From NCBI GenBank assembly GCA_017590115.1, contig JAGGNK010012892.1, positions 2,272,351 to 2,336,350 on the forward strand: 64,000 nucleotides of DNA, read 5' to 3'. Below are positions 1 to 14,400 of this stretch, piece by piece. The notes under the pieces were generated by a model. That model had not been told where the DNA came from, ran no database searches, and worked only from the letters and a program-made list of their open reading frames with translations. How positions within the stretch are numbered: the first letter of the stretch is position 1; each line of letters opens with the position of its first letter. Source of the DNA: Montifringilla adamsi (Eukaryota > Chordata > Aves > Passeriformes > Passeridae). Made by a program: the position numbers and the translations under genes.

Positions 1-163
1 TTGCCTGATCAGTGCAGAGTGTTGCTGATTAGTTTTAATTTCAGCTTAATTAATGTTTCAAGACCTTTATTTAAGTTCCACAGCTACTTCAGCAGATGCA
101 TGGCCAAGGTTTGTGATTTTCCTGCTTGCAGGAGATGCCAGGACATTTCAGTTCCCTGATCCC

Positions 164-338
164 CAACAAGCAGCAGCTTCCGCTCTAAGGAAATATGAGC
201 AAATATGGAAGGAACACAGTTTATAGCACCTTATTTTACTGACTGCTTTTGCAACAAGCAGCAGCTTCCGCTCTAAGGATAATGAGCAAATATGGAAGGA
301 ACACAGTTTATAGCACCTTATTTTACTGACTGCTTTTG
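164..338. repeat. Two-copy tandem duplication, unit about 88 bp
   Basis: Copy one is 164-251 and copy two 252-338. They are nearly identical, differing around one short AT-rich spot (AGGAAATATGAG versus AGGATAATGAG). The head-to-tail copies share a boundary without spacer. Confidence 0.95.
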
Positions 339-3300
339 CCACTACAAGAATTGCACTTAAATTATGGATGGTCTCTAAGCCCTACATTAGGAGTGCGTAT
401 TACTTTTGAAAAATAACTGCAAACCAAAGAATGTGGAAAACAAGGTGAAACTCTCCTTTTCTAGATAATAGATAAGATGGAAGGAACTCACTGGGGGAGG
501 GGAATTAAAGCACAGTAGCAGACAGTTGGGCAAGAAACAATGGCAAATAAAGTCCCCACATCAGTTTACAATTTAAAATCATTTCACATTGCAGAAAAGA
601 CTGTCCGTTTTTATTTTCTGTCTCATTTCCAGATTTTCATCATCAGACTAACAGCTTATTCAACCGGAATGGATTTTTTTTTTTCTTATTTACTGGCATG
701 CAATACCAACAGCAGTTTGGGGTGGCTGCTTTACAGGCTGGCTTACTACAGAATATTGCAGTTGCACACTCAGTGCCAAAAGAAAGTTCATCTTTTTGAA
801 TTATACCTTTACTAACTGATAATTGACCTCTATATCTTTACATCTTGTACTAAGTATGGCCAAAGAGAAACCAGGTTCCCTGTGATACAACCTACAGGCA
901 CAGTGAAACCAAGACTCCCTACAATTTCAAAACTCAGCATTATTGCACGACAATAATAATGCCTTGAACTACAAATTCACATTTGTTTTTGTATTTCTGC
1001 AATACAACATTTATATTTTTATTCTGTCAGTATGTGTGAAAATTCATGATTATACAATTTTCGAATTGGTCAGTCTCTCTGTAATAAATAGTTCCTTGTC
1101 TGATGTAAAACTTCAATGTAGTTATTTCTGACTTCTTCAAGCTCTCAGTCATGCTCCTCCTCTTTCTCCTTTTCCCACTCTTTCCATAGTTAGGACAAGG
1201 GATTTCCTAGCATGCTCTTAAAAACCTGGGTCTCTGGAAAACAACTGTAAGGACTAGGGAGGGGTGGGCATTGTCCCACAAGGCACCTCTAGAACATCCT
1301 CAGTTTTGGGGCCCGTTATAGCCTAATACCACAAGGTTTTCAGATTTCAAATAAACCAACTAGAAAAATGGTTTCTACAACAAGAGCTAAGAATTTAATA
1401 CATTCTAAATTGATTCCTGTGTACAACGTCAGCAAGTGTCTGTCTTTGAAGAATTTCCATTAAAAGAAGCTGTCCAAGCTATTTCTGCTCCCAGCCCTTC
1501 TCATCACAGTAACTGTAACACACATTCAACCACCAGAAAAACATTTGTTCACTCATCTTGTATCTCCTCCTTAGTCTGCTACAAAAGAAGAGCCTGTTCT
1601 TTTACCAATAGCAATTTACACAAAATGTTTGCTTTTGTTTGACCTTTCCTATCCAGCACAGCTTGGAACACCACGCTGGCAGTCTCTGATCCCCCTGCAC
1701 TGGCTGCTCTCCCGGATGCAGCAAGCACCTCACCAGCAGCTCCAGGAAAGGTGACAGCCATGGGATGGCCCCAGGACCTGCAGTCTGCACCAGGATGGGT
1801 TTGTTCCAGGGCAAAGGCACAATGCCAGAGTGAAAAGTTTGCCCTTCCTAGCAGTCACTGGCACGAAGGCCTGGCCAAGGAAAGGTTTGAGTTTCCACTA
1901 CCGTCAACCAGAACCCTTTCTCAGGCACTGTGAAAGTAAGACAGGGATTGCTGCTCCCTCTGCAGTCTCTACAGTGGGACAGCTGACTTCTGAATAAGAG
2001 GTTATTAAACAAGACACATAGGTAGTATCTAGAAAAGTTTCTAGGAAAAATAATTATCTTACTGAGACCAACTTCAGTCTACTGTGCTTATTTTTTAGTC
2101 ATTTTTACCAATTTCAGTTAAGCCTGGTATCAATATAAACAATGCAAGTTTTAGTCTTCCATTGCTTTCACTGGGATATGATTTTAAGTCAGTGCTGAGA
2201 TGTAGCACTTGGTGTCGACTGTTCCACACACTAATGTATGGGAAAACGCACACACGTTAATTTCTCAGCATTCTGGATGGGTTTTACAGCAACACAGCTC
2301 CAGCTGGACATAGAGAAAGGCAGTTCCCAGACCCCAAGGAGTGATTGGAGTCTGCTTTCAAACCCACCCTGTATGCATTCACAGAAGCCTCAAGCTGGGT
2401 TACGACTCTGCCTGGAGTTTGTGCTCTGGGCACCCAGGAACCTCAGCCAAATGTGGAAGTCTGGAACATCCTATGATACCATGAGGATGGTAAAGAACAG
2501 CCAAACTCCAACCCAGTCACACCACCTTCAGAAGCTGCCTGTATGCAGAGAAATTGTTCTTGCACTTCTACTACCTACCTGTATCACCCACCTTGCTCAG
2601 CACCACTTATAAGTTAGATATTCAACATTTTTTCCTAGATCTCTGCTGATTCCTTAGCCACCATGCAACAGCAATAAATTTTGGCTGCTTACCCAAAACA
2701 AATCCTAAAAACACAGGTATGTGCCTCCAAAACCTTGTCTCAACAGACTGTGCATTCTCTAATGCACACCTGCTCAAGGGTAGTTTGTTACAAGTGCATA
2801 TAAATCTACAGAATTACCAGGCAAAACCAAATCTGCTGCCCTTGCAAGCTTCTCACCCTGAAGTCAAACACGCACCATGCCTGACAATGTAAAATATTTC
2901 CTTTTTTAACAGCACCTTTATGTTTACAATAAAAGGTAGGGGTTTTCCTACTTATAATCAAATAAAAACAATTCCTCACAGGTGCTTCAAGTAGTTTGGG
3001 AAACGTAATAGCATGAAGTCTTTTCTTGTTACTTTCCATGAAATAGGTGGGGTGATGGTGGCCATTGCTGATAGCAATGGAAAACTCATCTGCTGTGCAG
3101 GAGGTGCACTGAGTATTAAACTGCATGGTCAGGATGAAAGTCTGAAGTGTATCCATGCCTGGAAAGCTTTATTACATCCATGTGAACATAGTGACATGCA
3201 CAGAATACTTAGGGCTGTCCTAAGCTTGCCTTCCTAGACAGCCAGAGAAAGTATTTCTGTCCTTCCTTCCCACTTTACAGCTGCCCTTTCTGAAAACAAA

Positions 3301-6300
3301 CACATTTCTGGCATATTTCAAGAAGTCAGACATGTAAGACTAGATTTTCTGCCACAATTCATGCATTCTTCCTGCTTTTCTCCCTGACATTTGACACAGC
3401 AGCCTGAAAAAAACTACCCAAGTTTCATGTGGTATTTGTTGCAGATTATAAAATTCTAGTAAACAATGGATTTTTTTTTCCTTATTTGAACCATGTGTGT
3501 TCTACTCTGTGATCTATCACAGATGGTATTTTTCTTGTTACATAGATGTAGTATCCTCTACTGTTAAGGAGTTATATGTTTTATGAGGGAACAATACAAT
3601 ACCATTGTATTCAAGCAAACATTTTTAAAAGCAACTTGAAGGGTAGTTTATAAATTATAGGGAAGCACAAAGCTACCTGGCATTGATGTGCACACAGAAG
3701 GGCCACAAAGGACAACAGAAAATTGACTATTTCAAGTGAAAGCCAGACAAGTTCAGCCCCTGATTATTTCTGAGCATATTAAACATTCCTAAGTGTTCTG
3801 TTCCATTTCTATCTCCACATTAATTACCAGCCTGTTGATTATTTCTTTGTTTTCAGTTTAGAGCTTGCAAAAAACTGAAATAAAGCCATATCCTTTAACA
3901 CCTGTAAAAATACTGCAATTAATGGATGCCTATGAAAGTGGGTCAGAACAGAATATTTGAACATAGATAAAAGATATTTCCTTTGGCCATGATAGAATTT
4001 TTTATTAGATACATATTTGAGGTCCTTTATTCAAATCCTGTAAAGAGTTTGAAAGAGACTTCAAACTAAAAATTGGTCAGCTGGGTATTAGGAGATCTAT
4101 GTGGTTCCTCTGATGTAGGATAAATGAGCAGAGAGATATTTCAGAGGTACTCCTTGGAAGCTATTGTTGTTAAAAATGGGTTTGATTTACAAATATAAAA
4201 GGAAAGACTTTTGAGAATTGGATTACATTTCTGTGGCCATCAGATATTAGAAAGCTCTGCCTATTACAATAGCAGTTACCACAAATGTGTTTTGAGGGAA
4301 TCTGTAAGGTATTGTGTCTCTGTAAGGGCTCTCAAATCCAATGTGCAACACAGGCACATACACATTTGATAGCTTTCTATAGCCAGGGCATTTCTACTTT
4401 TTCATACAATAAAATCTCATCTTCTCTCCATAATTTCCAGGGAATTCACTAGATAGACAACAATGCATATATCAGTTCAAAAAATATTATTCATTGTTGA
4501 GAAAATACCTATTGATATGATTCATACATCTTCATTTTTCTATTTGGCCCTACCACAGACCTAAGTCCTATTAATTACTGATCTCATTGGACTAGACTTC
4601 TCAAAACTGAACTCCTACTACATTTCATCTCCAGAGATGATTTCTTAGTGCAATTAATGTTTCAATAATTTATCTGTCTGAAATGGCTTACTTTGAAATA
4701 GGTAAGAATTTCCAAAAGCAGAAACCAAGGCTTTGCCAGTAGGTTTTGTCATGGAAAATTCTATCGTGACAGCGCTACGTGTTATTTCATACTCAGAAAG
4801 AGCCATAAGCACAACCAGATGGAAAGATGTACTAAAAGTCTCCTATTATTTTCCTTTCTCTTAAAGCATTTATTGTGGTGGCAGTTTAGCATTCAGTTCC
4901 CCAGCAATTCTGGTGGTAAATCTATTTTTGTGAGGAAATGGTGCTTTGATACACTTGTGTAAAGTGCCAGCAATCTCAGCTCAGTTGCAGATTCATCATA
5001 AGCAGGGGTAGAATAGTTGTGCTAACACCAAGCATACAATAAAACTGCTTAGTAAATCCTCAGACTTGGAATTAAAGTCGTAACACGGCTAAGGGAGACA
5101 GGAGAGAAGGTGATATGTGTAGAAAAATAAGCATGTCTGCAAAGCATAGGCTAGTGCTGGCATAATAAAGATAGATTTATAGGAGGACAGACATAAGACC
5201 ATGAACATGCCTACCACTGATCCAGAAAGGTAATTTCTTATATGCTTGAAATCAATGGGAAAATAAAGTTCTTACTGATTTACAAAGCAGGGGCAGCTGC
5301 TATGCCATATACTTGGTCCATGCAGTTCCAAGGAATATCAATGAAGCTCAAAGGTTAGTTTCTGAGTATTTTTGTTTGACTGGCAAGAGTTTGAAATGTT
5401 TCCTGGATCTCTATTTGCAGCATCAAATAGAGTTGACATAATCTCTGCAGTTGGACATAATCTCTGGAATATCTACTACACTTTGCCCAGGTTTGTTCTC
5501 CTTTTGCAGTTTTATATCTCCTATTAAGTGGGAAAAAACCCTGAACTTTTCATTCCCTTGCAACAAAGCTTTTCCAAATTTTGTCTTGCTGTACTTCAAA
5601 CCTACCTAAATGATTTGTGAAGCAACCCTGAAACAGAGAGAAACTGCCTTAGTAGTAAGGTAAAGCAACCCTAGCTTGAAAACAAATCCTCCACAGAGCC
5701 AGAAACTGGATAATAGAATAGAAAGAAAAATTACTCTGTAGCAGCCTATTAAAGAGGTTCAAAAGTTTGTTTCATTTTACTGTCTTGGAAAGTTGCTGGT
5801 ACGTATCCAACCAAGTTTTGCTTGTATGTATTCAAAGCTGATAAAGTTAAATCTACAGTGTGTGAATACTTAAACTGTTGAAAGATTGGAAACTCCAGGG
5901 TCCATCAGGCTCCAAACATCTTTTTCACATGTGCACAATTAGTTTTATTTTGGGAAGGGAAAAAAAAAGTAACAAAAAAAGAATGAAAGCCAGAGACAAT
6001 CGTACATAGCCTTGTTCTTTAACAAGCAAAAACACACTAAGGAAGACAAAACACAAAATGTACCCTGGACCCTAGAATCCTACACTTCCCAAGAAAGCAG
6101 GCTACGACTCAAAGCATATAGCTCCCAAGTCTGACTTGAAAGAGACCCTTGAATGCTGGTTCTAAATGAACAAATAGCTCAATTACTAACTTAAGCTAAT
6201 TTTTGCATGCCTGATCCCTTACAAACCGGTGACAACATTCAGATTCACATTTGCATTGAGAGTTTTGCTGGAACCAGAAGTGGGATTACAAAGCCAGAAG

Positions 6301-7611
6301 TAGGGTTTTAGCTGTAATGTGTCTTTTGCCACTGAATACACTGTGGATGGAAAGAGCTGTAATAAATAGCACAGAATGTTCCAAAGGCTGGTGAGATGAA
6401 AAATGTTGGTTTTTGGTTTTTTATCCTGCTTGGACTAAGCTTTGTAAGCACAGACAAAAATGTGAGCAAGTCACAGCTGATTCAGATATAAGTAAATTTC
6501 AACTCCAAACTCAAATGGAAAGGGGTTTTATTGAATGCCTTGGTCGCTTTTAGTCTTAATTCTGAAGCTAAAGCAACAACAACAGATCACAGTAGGACAG
6601 ATCACATACAGAACTAAGATGCCATTTGATAATTATACTGCAAAATAATTTAAATTTTAGAACTGAAAAAAATACTCCAGAATTCCTGAAAAAGAGTTCA
6701 GATAGCTCCAGACTGAGAAAAAGGGGGAGAGGTTGCCAGTTGTCCTACATCAGTACTTTCAGATATGCAAGAAGCCAGGTCTTCAATACTTGGAATTTAT
6801 TTCCAGCTGTACAACCCTCACTCTCATTTTCATTACCTGATTGCATCATCTGAGATGCCACAGATTTCCCAAAGCTCTTTAAAGAGGCTTAACAAATAAA
6901 TTCACCAGGGCTTCTTTCAAAGTCAAGGCAAACTGACAATAAATAATGCCTCATGCTGCAATGAGAGTGATTTTTAAAAATAAAATATTAACATATAATT
7001 GGTATTCGTATGTAAATAAAAACTACATTAACAAGAAAAAACTTGGATTATGTATTGCTGCCTCTGCTTTGCAGTCGTGTTTCTAAAGCAGGAACTGTAA
7101 CTAGAAGATTAGAGGAGTTATGGAAAAACTGATCTCTCAATTGAAAAAAATCCACTGGCTTATTTTAGAAATTATTTAACTGGCAGTTGCTACACTTGGC
7201 CTTTTATCTGTTCCACAGCATAAACTCTGACAGTCTAACACACTCTTTCTTTCTTTCACTGCTGGCTAATGAAAGTGTGCATTTTCCAGTGACTGTGTAA
7301 TTCTGTTTTGGACTGATGTCATGGCTGCCACTCCAGCAGACCCATTAAAAATAAAAAACATACACACCTAGAACTTGAGCTGTTACCCAAACCAGAAATT
7401 TGTGATTGCAAAGGCAAGCTACACCACCTTATAAATGGATTTTGATGTATGGCATCTGTTTTACTGAGAAATGCTGTAGATTCCAAAGCATGCACAGTTT
7501 AGGAGCATTTAAAATCCAGAAAAAAAAAATATAACTGGATGAGGAAAATGTCTGCTCAGTTTGAAGTCACTGTAACACTAGATTAAAAAGTAAGAAGACC
7601 ATTGCTTGGAG

Positions 7612-7636
7612 AAAAAAAAAAAAAAAAAAAAAAAAA
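7612..7636 (+). repeat. Poly(A) run, 25 bp
   Basis: Homopolymer A. No duplicated flanks or coding remnant upstream mark it as a retrocopy tail. Confidence 0.95.
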
Positions 7637-8416
7637 GGCTTAATTAAGACAAGCTGGGACTGAAATACAGGAGAAAATTCAATGTTCTTTCAAAATGGAA
7701 TCTCTTGCAGAATGCTGCACCATGGGGAAGAAAGCTTTAAAAACTTATCCTTGATGATACTGATCAGAAGACATGTTGCAAATAATCCATTTTCATGCAC
7801 AAAATACACATTTCACAGCACATACATAATTAAGAAGACATAAACAGAAATTATTCAAAGGCATGCTTTGGCAAATGCTTAATGAATATGCTTTCTTCCC
7901 CCTTAACTTAAAAAAACATGCCATAGACATGAGGGTTTGCACTTTGTCACAGTGAGGCCAGAGAACAGATAAATACAGAAGAGCTTTACTTTGGATTTAC
8001 AAATCATAAGGTCAGTAGAATTTCCAAAAAAGGAGATCATATACATGGTACTAAAATGTCATCAAAAGCAGTTGCTAGAAGAATTCTAGAAAAAAACATT
8101 CATTAAGGCTATTTCTGTCAATATCTTGCCCAAACATACAGAATCCTGGACAACTGTGCTTTGAACTCAGGTGATGGTAGCTAAGCAACGTAATTGTAAA
8201 TGGCAGAAAAATCAGCAGGGTTAACTATCTCTTTTTTCTCAAAATGTACAGTACACCAGGTCAAGTGAAAGTAAATGACAGGTTGAAGAAAAATGCAGCA
8301 GTCACCCTGACATGGCCAGCTAACAGGTCAAACAGTCACTGACACAACTTCAAAGCAGACTGTTATGTGTATTGAACAAGGCACACTAATGAACAATCAA
8401 AAGAAATAGAGATCTT

Positions 8417-8434
8417 GGGGGGGGGGGGCGGGGG
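8417..8434 (+). repeat. G-rich run (12 G, C, 5 G)
   Basis: An uninterrupted G12 is followed by C and G5 in otherwise AT-rich sequence. It could form a G-quadruplex and is prone to length error in sequencing. Confidence 0.9.
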
Positions 8435-8726
8435 AATCTATCAACTCATCTTTGGTTTTGTTAATAAAAATACAAAATATTTATGGCTGAAGTGCATTGT
8501 ATAAACAAATCAACCTATCTGTAAGTCAACTTCCTAAAAAAAGTTCTCTCAAGTGTTTTGAAACATACCAACCTAATTATCTTACAGTAGAAGCTTGCCA
8601 CATACTTTTCTTCTCATTCATCTCAAACATGTTATGGAAAAATAACATTCAAGACAGTAGTGAAAATTTTTGTTTTCTTACAGCCACATACAGAAGGAAT
8701 TTGCTTTAAACTACTTTAATGATGCA

Positions 8727-8835
8727 TGTGACAGCAGCAGAATAGAAGATATCCAAACCAGCAAGAACAGCTGATTTCGTGTGACAGCAGCAGAATAGTC
8801 AGAAGATATCCAAACCAGCAAGAACAGCTGATTTC
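8727..8835. repeat. Two-copy tandem duplication, unit 52-56 bp
   Basis: Copy one is 8727-8778 and copy two 8780-8835. They are identical apart from four extra bases (TCAG) in the second copy. Confidence 0.93.
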
Positions 8836-9838
8836 CTACCTCTGCCTGTACCTGTCCTTGGGGACAGAGGGATTGGTATAATACTTTAGCTGTACCTGCT
8901 TAGCAGCACACCAGCCTCGGCCAACAGCAGGTGCTAGGAGACATATACAGGTCAAACACATACTGGTATTTTCCCACTAGAACTGGTCTCTGTAGAGGAC
9001 TTTCAATCACCCAACCTTATGCAAATATGACAGAAAACAGTTACATGCACAACCATATTTTGTATTCTGTATTTTATCCCGAGAGCCTTGAACAAAGACT
9101 AATTTAATTATTAGCTTTAAAAAGTAATTTTAAACGCAAAATAAGACATCTGTTTTCATTTCTTTTTAGTTCATATCTCATAAATACATACCAATGCTGT
9201 TCATTCAGGTATCTAGTACTTACATGCCCCTTTTAAAATGCCACATTTTCATAAAACAGTGTAGGGGATTAAGATAAAAGTATCCCACTACTGACCAAAG
9301 CAAGGTGGAAGCAAGAATGAAAAATATTTGTGTTAATAACATTTTGCTGGAAAATCACAAACCTCTCTACAAAAATTAAAAGGTTTGGTGCTCATACAGA
9401 GTCTGTGAAATGCCAATGGCTCGTGAAGAGGGCAGCGAAACATGAAGTAAAGCAACACCATGAGGATCCTGTGCTGCTTCTCAAGTTTCTCTTCTGGGTG
9501 TGTACCTGCAAGCAAAGTCCATAAAACTGCCTTTAGAACTGAACTAGTCTGAAGTTTGCAACATACAAATGATTTTGTTTCAGTGTACATCCTGAATCCA
9601 CTTACTATAGCACTACTGTTGTCATCCTGAAAGGAAAATTCCAGTCTAGAATATTGCAGTTTCTCCCATCCCCACCTTTTGTGGCATCACTGGTAGCAAG
9701 CTCAGCCTGGATCAAAATTTACATTGCTAACTGCTGTACAGTGCAATGAATTCAAAAGAGCTATGTGGGGGAATCCACAATACTTATAAGTAACAAACGC
9801 CTACAAGAAAGGTGAACATAAAAAAGCCAAAAGTGAAC

Positions 9839-9855
9839 ACATATATATATATATT
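9839..9855. repeat. (TA)n microsatellite
   Basis: A short dinucleotide run of alternating A and T with an adjoining ACAC. Confidence 0.85.
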
Positions 9856-11353
9856 TCTCTATTTGCAATCCTAAATTTTAAAACCTGGTTCTCAGAATAA
9901 GTGGATCATGTAACCCAGGAAGATGGGTGGCTAAAAAAAAAATCCCAGAATTCGGAAGACAAGTATCTCTTGACATGGCATTATGTTAAGCCCTTGGAAG
10001 ATGCTGGCTCTGACCTGTTCAATGTAGGAAGGTATTCTGTAGGTGCCTGAATTATTCCAAAGGAAAGATTTTACCCTGATTTTCAAATAGGCCCACAGAA
10101 ATAAACATACAACAATCAAATTCTCTCCCTACTGCTACACTCACACCTCCTTGAGTAGGAATACAAGTCTTCTCTTTTTCTTACTAAATGTTGATATAAT
10201 ATTTTGATTAATTACTTGTCAGGGATTTGTTTGGCTGTCTAACAAAATGAGGGAAGGATTTTTCCGCTATAACTTGAAAAAAAAAAAAGTTATTCCTTTT
10301 CAGCAGATGAATTATGTCTGCTTTCCTCTGAAGAACTGGCTTTGGAATGGGTTTAGGCAACACCTTAAAAATAACATGGGCTGGATACTTCTTTTACTCT
10401 CTGGGAGGGTCAGTTCTAAGTAAACACTGGAAAGAAAATCTGTCTGTTTTGATGCTCAAAAACAACTAAACTGAAAATATTAAAGAACAGTTTATAAGTT
10501 CAAGTAATCTATGTGTAGAATACTGGTAAGTGAGACGTTTCACCACAAGGAAAATATGGGATATACAAAGACAGATGTAGGTAAGAAACCGCCTGACAGA
10601 ATGAATACATGTTGATAACTATACACATTAACCAGTGTAGCTCTAGACTCCCAGTGTTTTGTTCATGTCAAAATTTTACCTGCAAGGTAGGTGTAGCAGA
10701 ATGGTGCTTCTTTTCAATCCACAAGCAGAATACCTTCTCTGTCATTTTCCTCATTAATGAATATGCTGGTCTCAGCTGTCTGCAGACCTTGGCAATACCC
10801 TCTGCAGGTGGTGTTTAATGACCTCTGTCTCCTCTTTGCAGGTCTGCTGCAAGAGAATGCTCCAGTTCTGACACTGGCACCGGGACTTCCTCAGCTCTGA
10901 GGGTACAGAGGTACACTCACATTCAACAAGTCAGCATAGAAGGCTCCAGCTATGAAAATTGCTCTCAAAGAATAGAATGGCCTCAGTATCATGATTAAAA
11001 TCACTTTAAAAACACATTTCAAGGTACCATCTCACTGCACATCTAATTAGTCTCAAGCAAATATGTAGTCTCAAGCCATATGGGTTCCAGATAAAATTTT
11101 AATTTAATACAAGAATGAGTTCCACATGAAATAATTTAAACTGAGTAACAAAAGTGCTCATCAAAATGACACTTTTACATCAGAAATGAAGATGCAGTTT
11201 CCAAGTCCACTTACAGTTTGATCTTCACACTTTCAAATTTGCTTGACATGCTCAGTTTTATAAACTTCTTTGAGATACAAAGCCATTTTAGAGATAAAAT
11301 TCAACTGCATTCTTTTTCCACTGCATAATTCTCATCAAATAGATTTCCAGCAC

Positions 11354-11404
11354 TTCCATTTCTAATGGAATGACCTAACGAAAGCATCTGAAAACAGATG
11401 CTTT
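11354..11404. repeat. Two adjacent short inverted repeats
   Basis: TTCCATT/AATGGAA (11354-11360 and 11364-11370, 3-base loop) is followed 10 bp later by a perfect 10-bp stem AAAGCATCTG/CAGATGCTTT (11381-11390 and 11395-11404, AAAA loop). Seen directly; function unknown. Confidence 0.8.
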
Positions 11405-14400
11405 TCAAATTATCCTTAAACCAAAATAGCTGGTTTCCTCCAGACTGCATGATGTTCCAAGTTCTAAAAAAGATTATCACCAAGCTCCCCTCAGGTAAGT
11501 TCACTTCACTCTATGCATGTTGCATCATCCACAAGAAATATAGAAATAAACCTCTATAAACGTCCTTCTGTTCTCCTGTTCAACCTAAACAGAGCTTAAG
11601 TACTGAAGCAATTTGTCCATTTTGATGGAATTGTAGTGTGATTGCATACAATTCTGTGATTATTCTGGGCAAACTGTAAAGTTAGATGTTCATACTTGGT
11701 GCTGTATTAAGACTGCTAGTGAAAAACCTTCAAGAGAGATACAAAGCCCCTGATAAAAAAGGCCTCTCTTTTTGCTGCCACAATGAGTTCATTTTGTTAT
11801 TTTGTGAAAGATCAGGCTGGCAGTTTTCCCTCTTTAAAAGTTCTCTTCTTTGAGACTATATGTAATTTTATGGCTAATGAAATGGGAGAGGGTGGTGAAA
11901 ACCAGGATCTCTGATTTCACCCACACAGCACACACAGTCGGCAGCACAGCATCTCTTCAGTTGGCTCCTCACATTTCCAAAACTCTAGGCTAGTGACCAT
12001 CCACAAAAAAAGGCCAAATGAAAGTAATTCAGTTTCATGCCCTTCTAAGTCCTTTCTGCTTCTGCTGGTCCTCCACTACAAACACAAATACAAACTGCTT
12101 CTTGATGTGCTGTTGACATTCCATAAATATCTCTTCTGTCTCTCCATCTAAGTCTTCTCAGATCCTTTCATATGGGGCACAAAGGGAAAGACACTCCTCT
12201 TTGCTAAGTCTGAAAGTTTCAATGTGGGAACTTGCCTTCTCAAACTAATTATAGCTCACAACATTCAGCTTTGAACATTGTCTTTCCTTCTTTTCTACAA
12301 ATTCCTGGTGTGCTTAACAAGTCAAAAAAGCTGTAACATCACACTGAGATTTGTTCCTTCACTTAATATATGCTCTGTTCACTTACTGCCTTTTCAACAT
12401 TGTTAAAAGAAAAACGTGATATTTCTATTTTCACACTACCTTGCTTCTTTGTCATGACTGTCCTGTACTGCCTCCTGTATTTTTTATACATGCCTCCTGC
12501 TTCTTTTGCTGCTGGAAAACTCAGCTGTCCTCTAGCTTTCAAAGTCACACAAAAACAAAAAACTAATCCATTAAAAAAATTTTTCCTCTGTCCTTGAAGA
12601 GGTCCTTTTTCATTCCCCTGTTCCTAAAATTAATGTGCCTCTTAGGAATCAAGCATAAAAGCTTAAATGCATTTGAATGAAAATCTTGATACATGTGAAA
12701 AGCTATCTTTCAGCTTGAAATTATGAAGCAAAATTATTATTCCATATGCATCCATAAATAAAAAATGAAATTAAAGCTTCAGTGATTTTGTTTCAAGATT
12801 ATTCCAATTTAGTTTCATGTGACTGTGTTTTTGACATCAGGGCATCCTGGGTCAAAGGAAGGTCGACACTGAAAGACTGTTTAATCTGAAGTCAGACAAA
12901 GTAAGCATAAAACATTTATTTCCCTTGGACTTCCCAGGCAGCAAATAGCCTAGCTTACAATTGAAGTGCAGATAGTATTTTGCAGAGAAAAATATTTTTG
13001 AATATTGAACTTTCATTTATTCCATTCTATTTTGCCTTATGTGTCAGCTTCTTCCACACACCTATATCTCAACCACAGCTCCTGCACAAACCCATAAGAG
13101 ACTTACACGCACAACACAGGGGATAAGCAGGTGAGAAATCTTTCTTACAACATCAACACATGAAGCCCAGGAAGAGAAAAACAAGGAAGATGACACAACA
13201 AAGCAGCTGCTGCCAGAAACCCACCCAGAAAGGCCAGCTAGGAAGGTGTGCTTGTAGGGAACAAAAGATTTCTTGTTACAACATCATAAAATAGCAATAC
13301 CCAGAAATCACCTTGCATCAGTTAACATTCAACTGGCTTCAAGTAACACAAAACAGGAAGAACCTGCAGCATTGGCCATGGAAATAGTTTATAAATACAA
13401 CAGTATGAGAGTTCTTGTGCTTGTGGGCTCTTAGTAATAAATGACAGCACACAAGTAAAAGCAAACCACACAACATTTTGCTGAAACCATTTAATATGGT
13501 TTTCTCTAACACTATTTGCTTTTTTTTTTCCATCTAAATTGAAAATTCATAATTCACAAAGTTAAAACTGGCCCCGTGGGCCTGAAGGACACCCAGTCAA
13601 ATAAAATGCAGAGGTAAGCAAATTCCAGCAATTGCCATAAGGCTGACTGAAGCCTGGCTCTCTAGAATTGCACAGGAAACCTTTGTTGTATTTGGCAGCC
13701 ACTCTCTTGTGGGGCTCTCAGAATTACTTTTTTTTGTCTACAGACCTTATTGCTCAACAGAAGAAAATTTAGCCAAAAAGTCAGTCGCTGATACCTTTGC
13801 TATTTCATTTTGACAGCCTAGATTATTTTGAATATTTCAAAAGCTGCACATCCTTTAAGACAGGATTATTTAACCTGCAAACTATAACCTTTGGCCCTGC
13901 TCCTCAGCCCTGATAATTACTGAGCAGCACAGACTCCACAGAAGTCATCAACTAGCTAACAAATAATCTGTTTTATACAGAGCCTGAGTGCTTATCAAAC
14001 TCTGCCTTGCCAACCAAATTCTGCAGTTCCTCCTATACCATCATGTAAGAGACCAAACATTTCCAACGGCTTTGTCTCCTCCATGCAGGAGTGCCTGGAA
14101 GCACTGAAGTAACAAAATACAGTCTCTGTGGGAAGGGAGAGTCTAAAATTGCTCAACAGCCTGTCTGCTGGCTGACAAAAGAGAAGATTTTCATGGCTCT
14201 GGCAGGGGCTCTGTCCAGCCTTTCACAGCCAATAACCATGAGTTCTCCTAAATTATGACACCTGCAAGTTTCAGGGAAGAGTGGAGGCCAAATATTTATC
14301 CACAAATGTCAAATACAATCTTATTTATTCACCCCTGAGATGGGAAATACCTGTGTGGTATGTCAATCTGACTGATAGATGTGGGCACATGGCAGGATCT

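Noticed and set aside
2238..2612. 124-codon open frame
   Set aside because: No homology, domain or splice context; compatible with chance in a 64-kb window.
7612..7636. Poly(A) run as a retrogene or SINE tail
   Set aside because: No upstream coding or RNA-derived sequence and no target-site duplication was seen; the same holds for the runs at 18612, 53586 and 55090.
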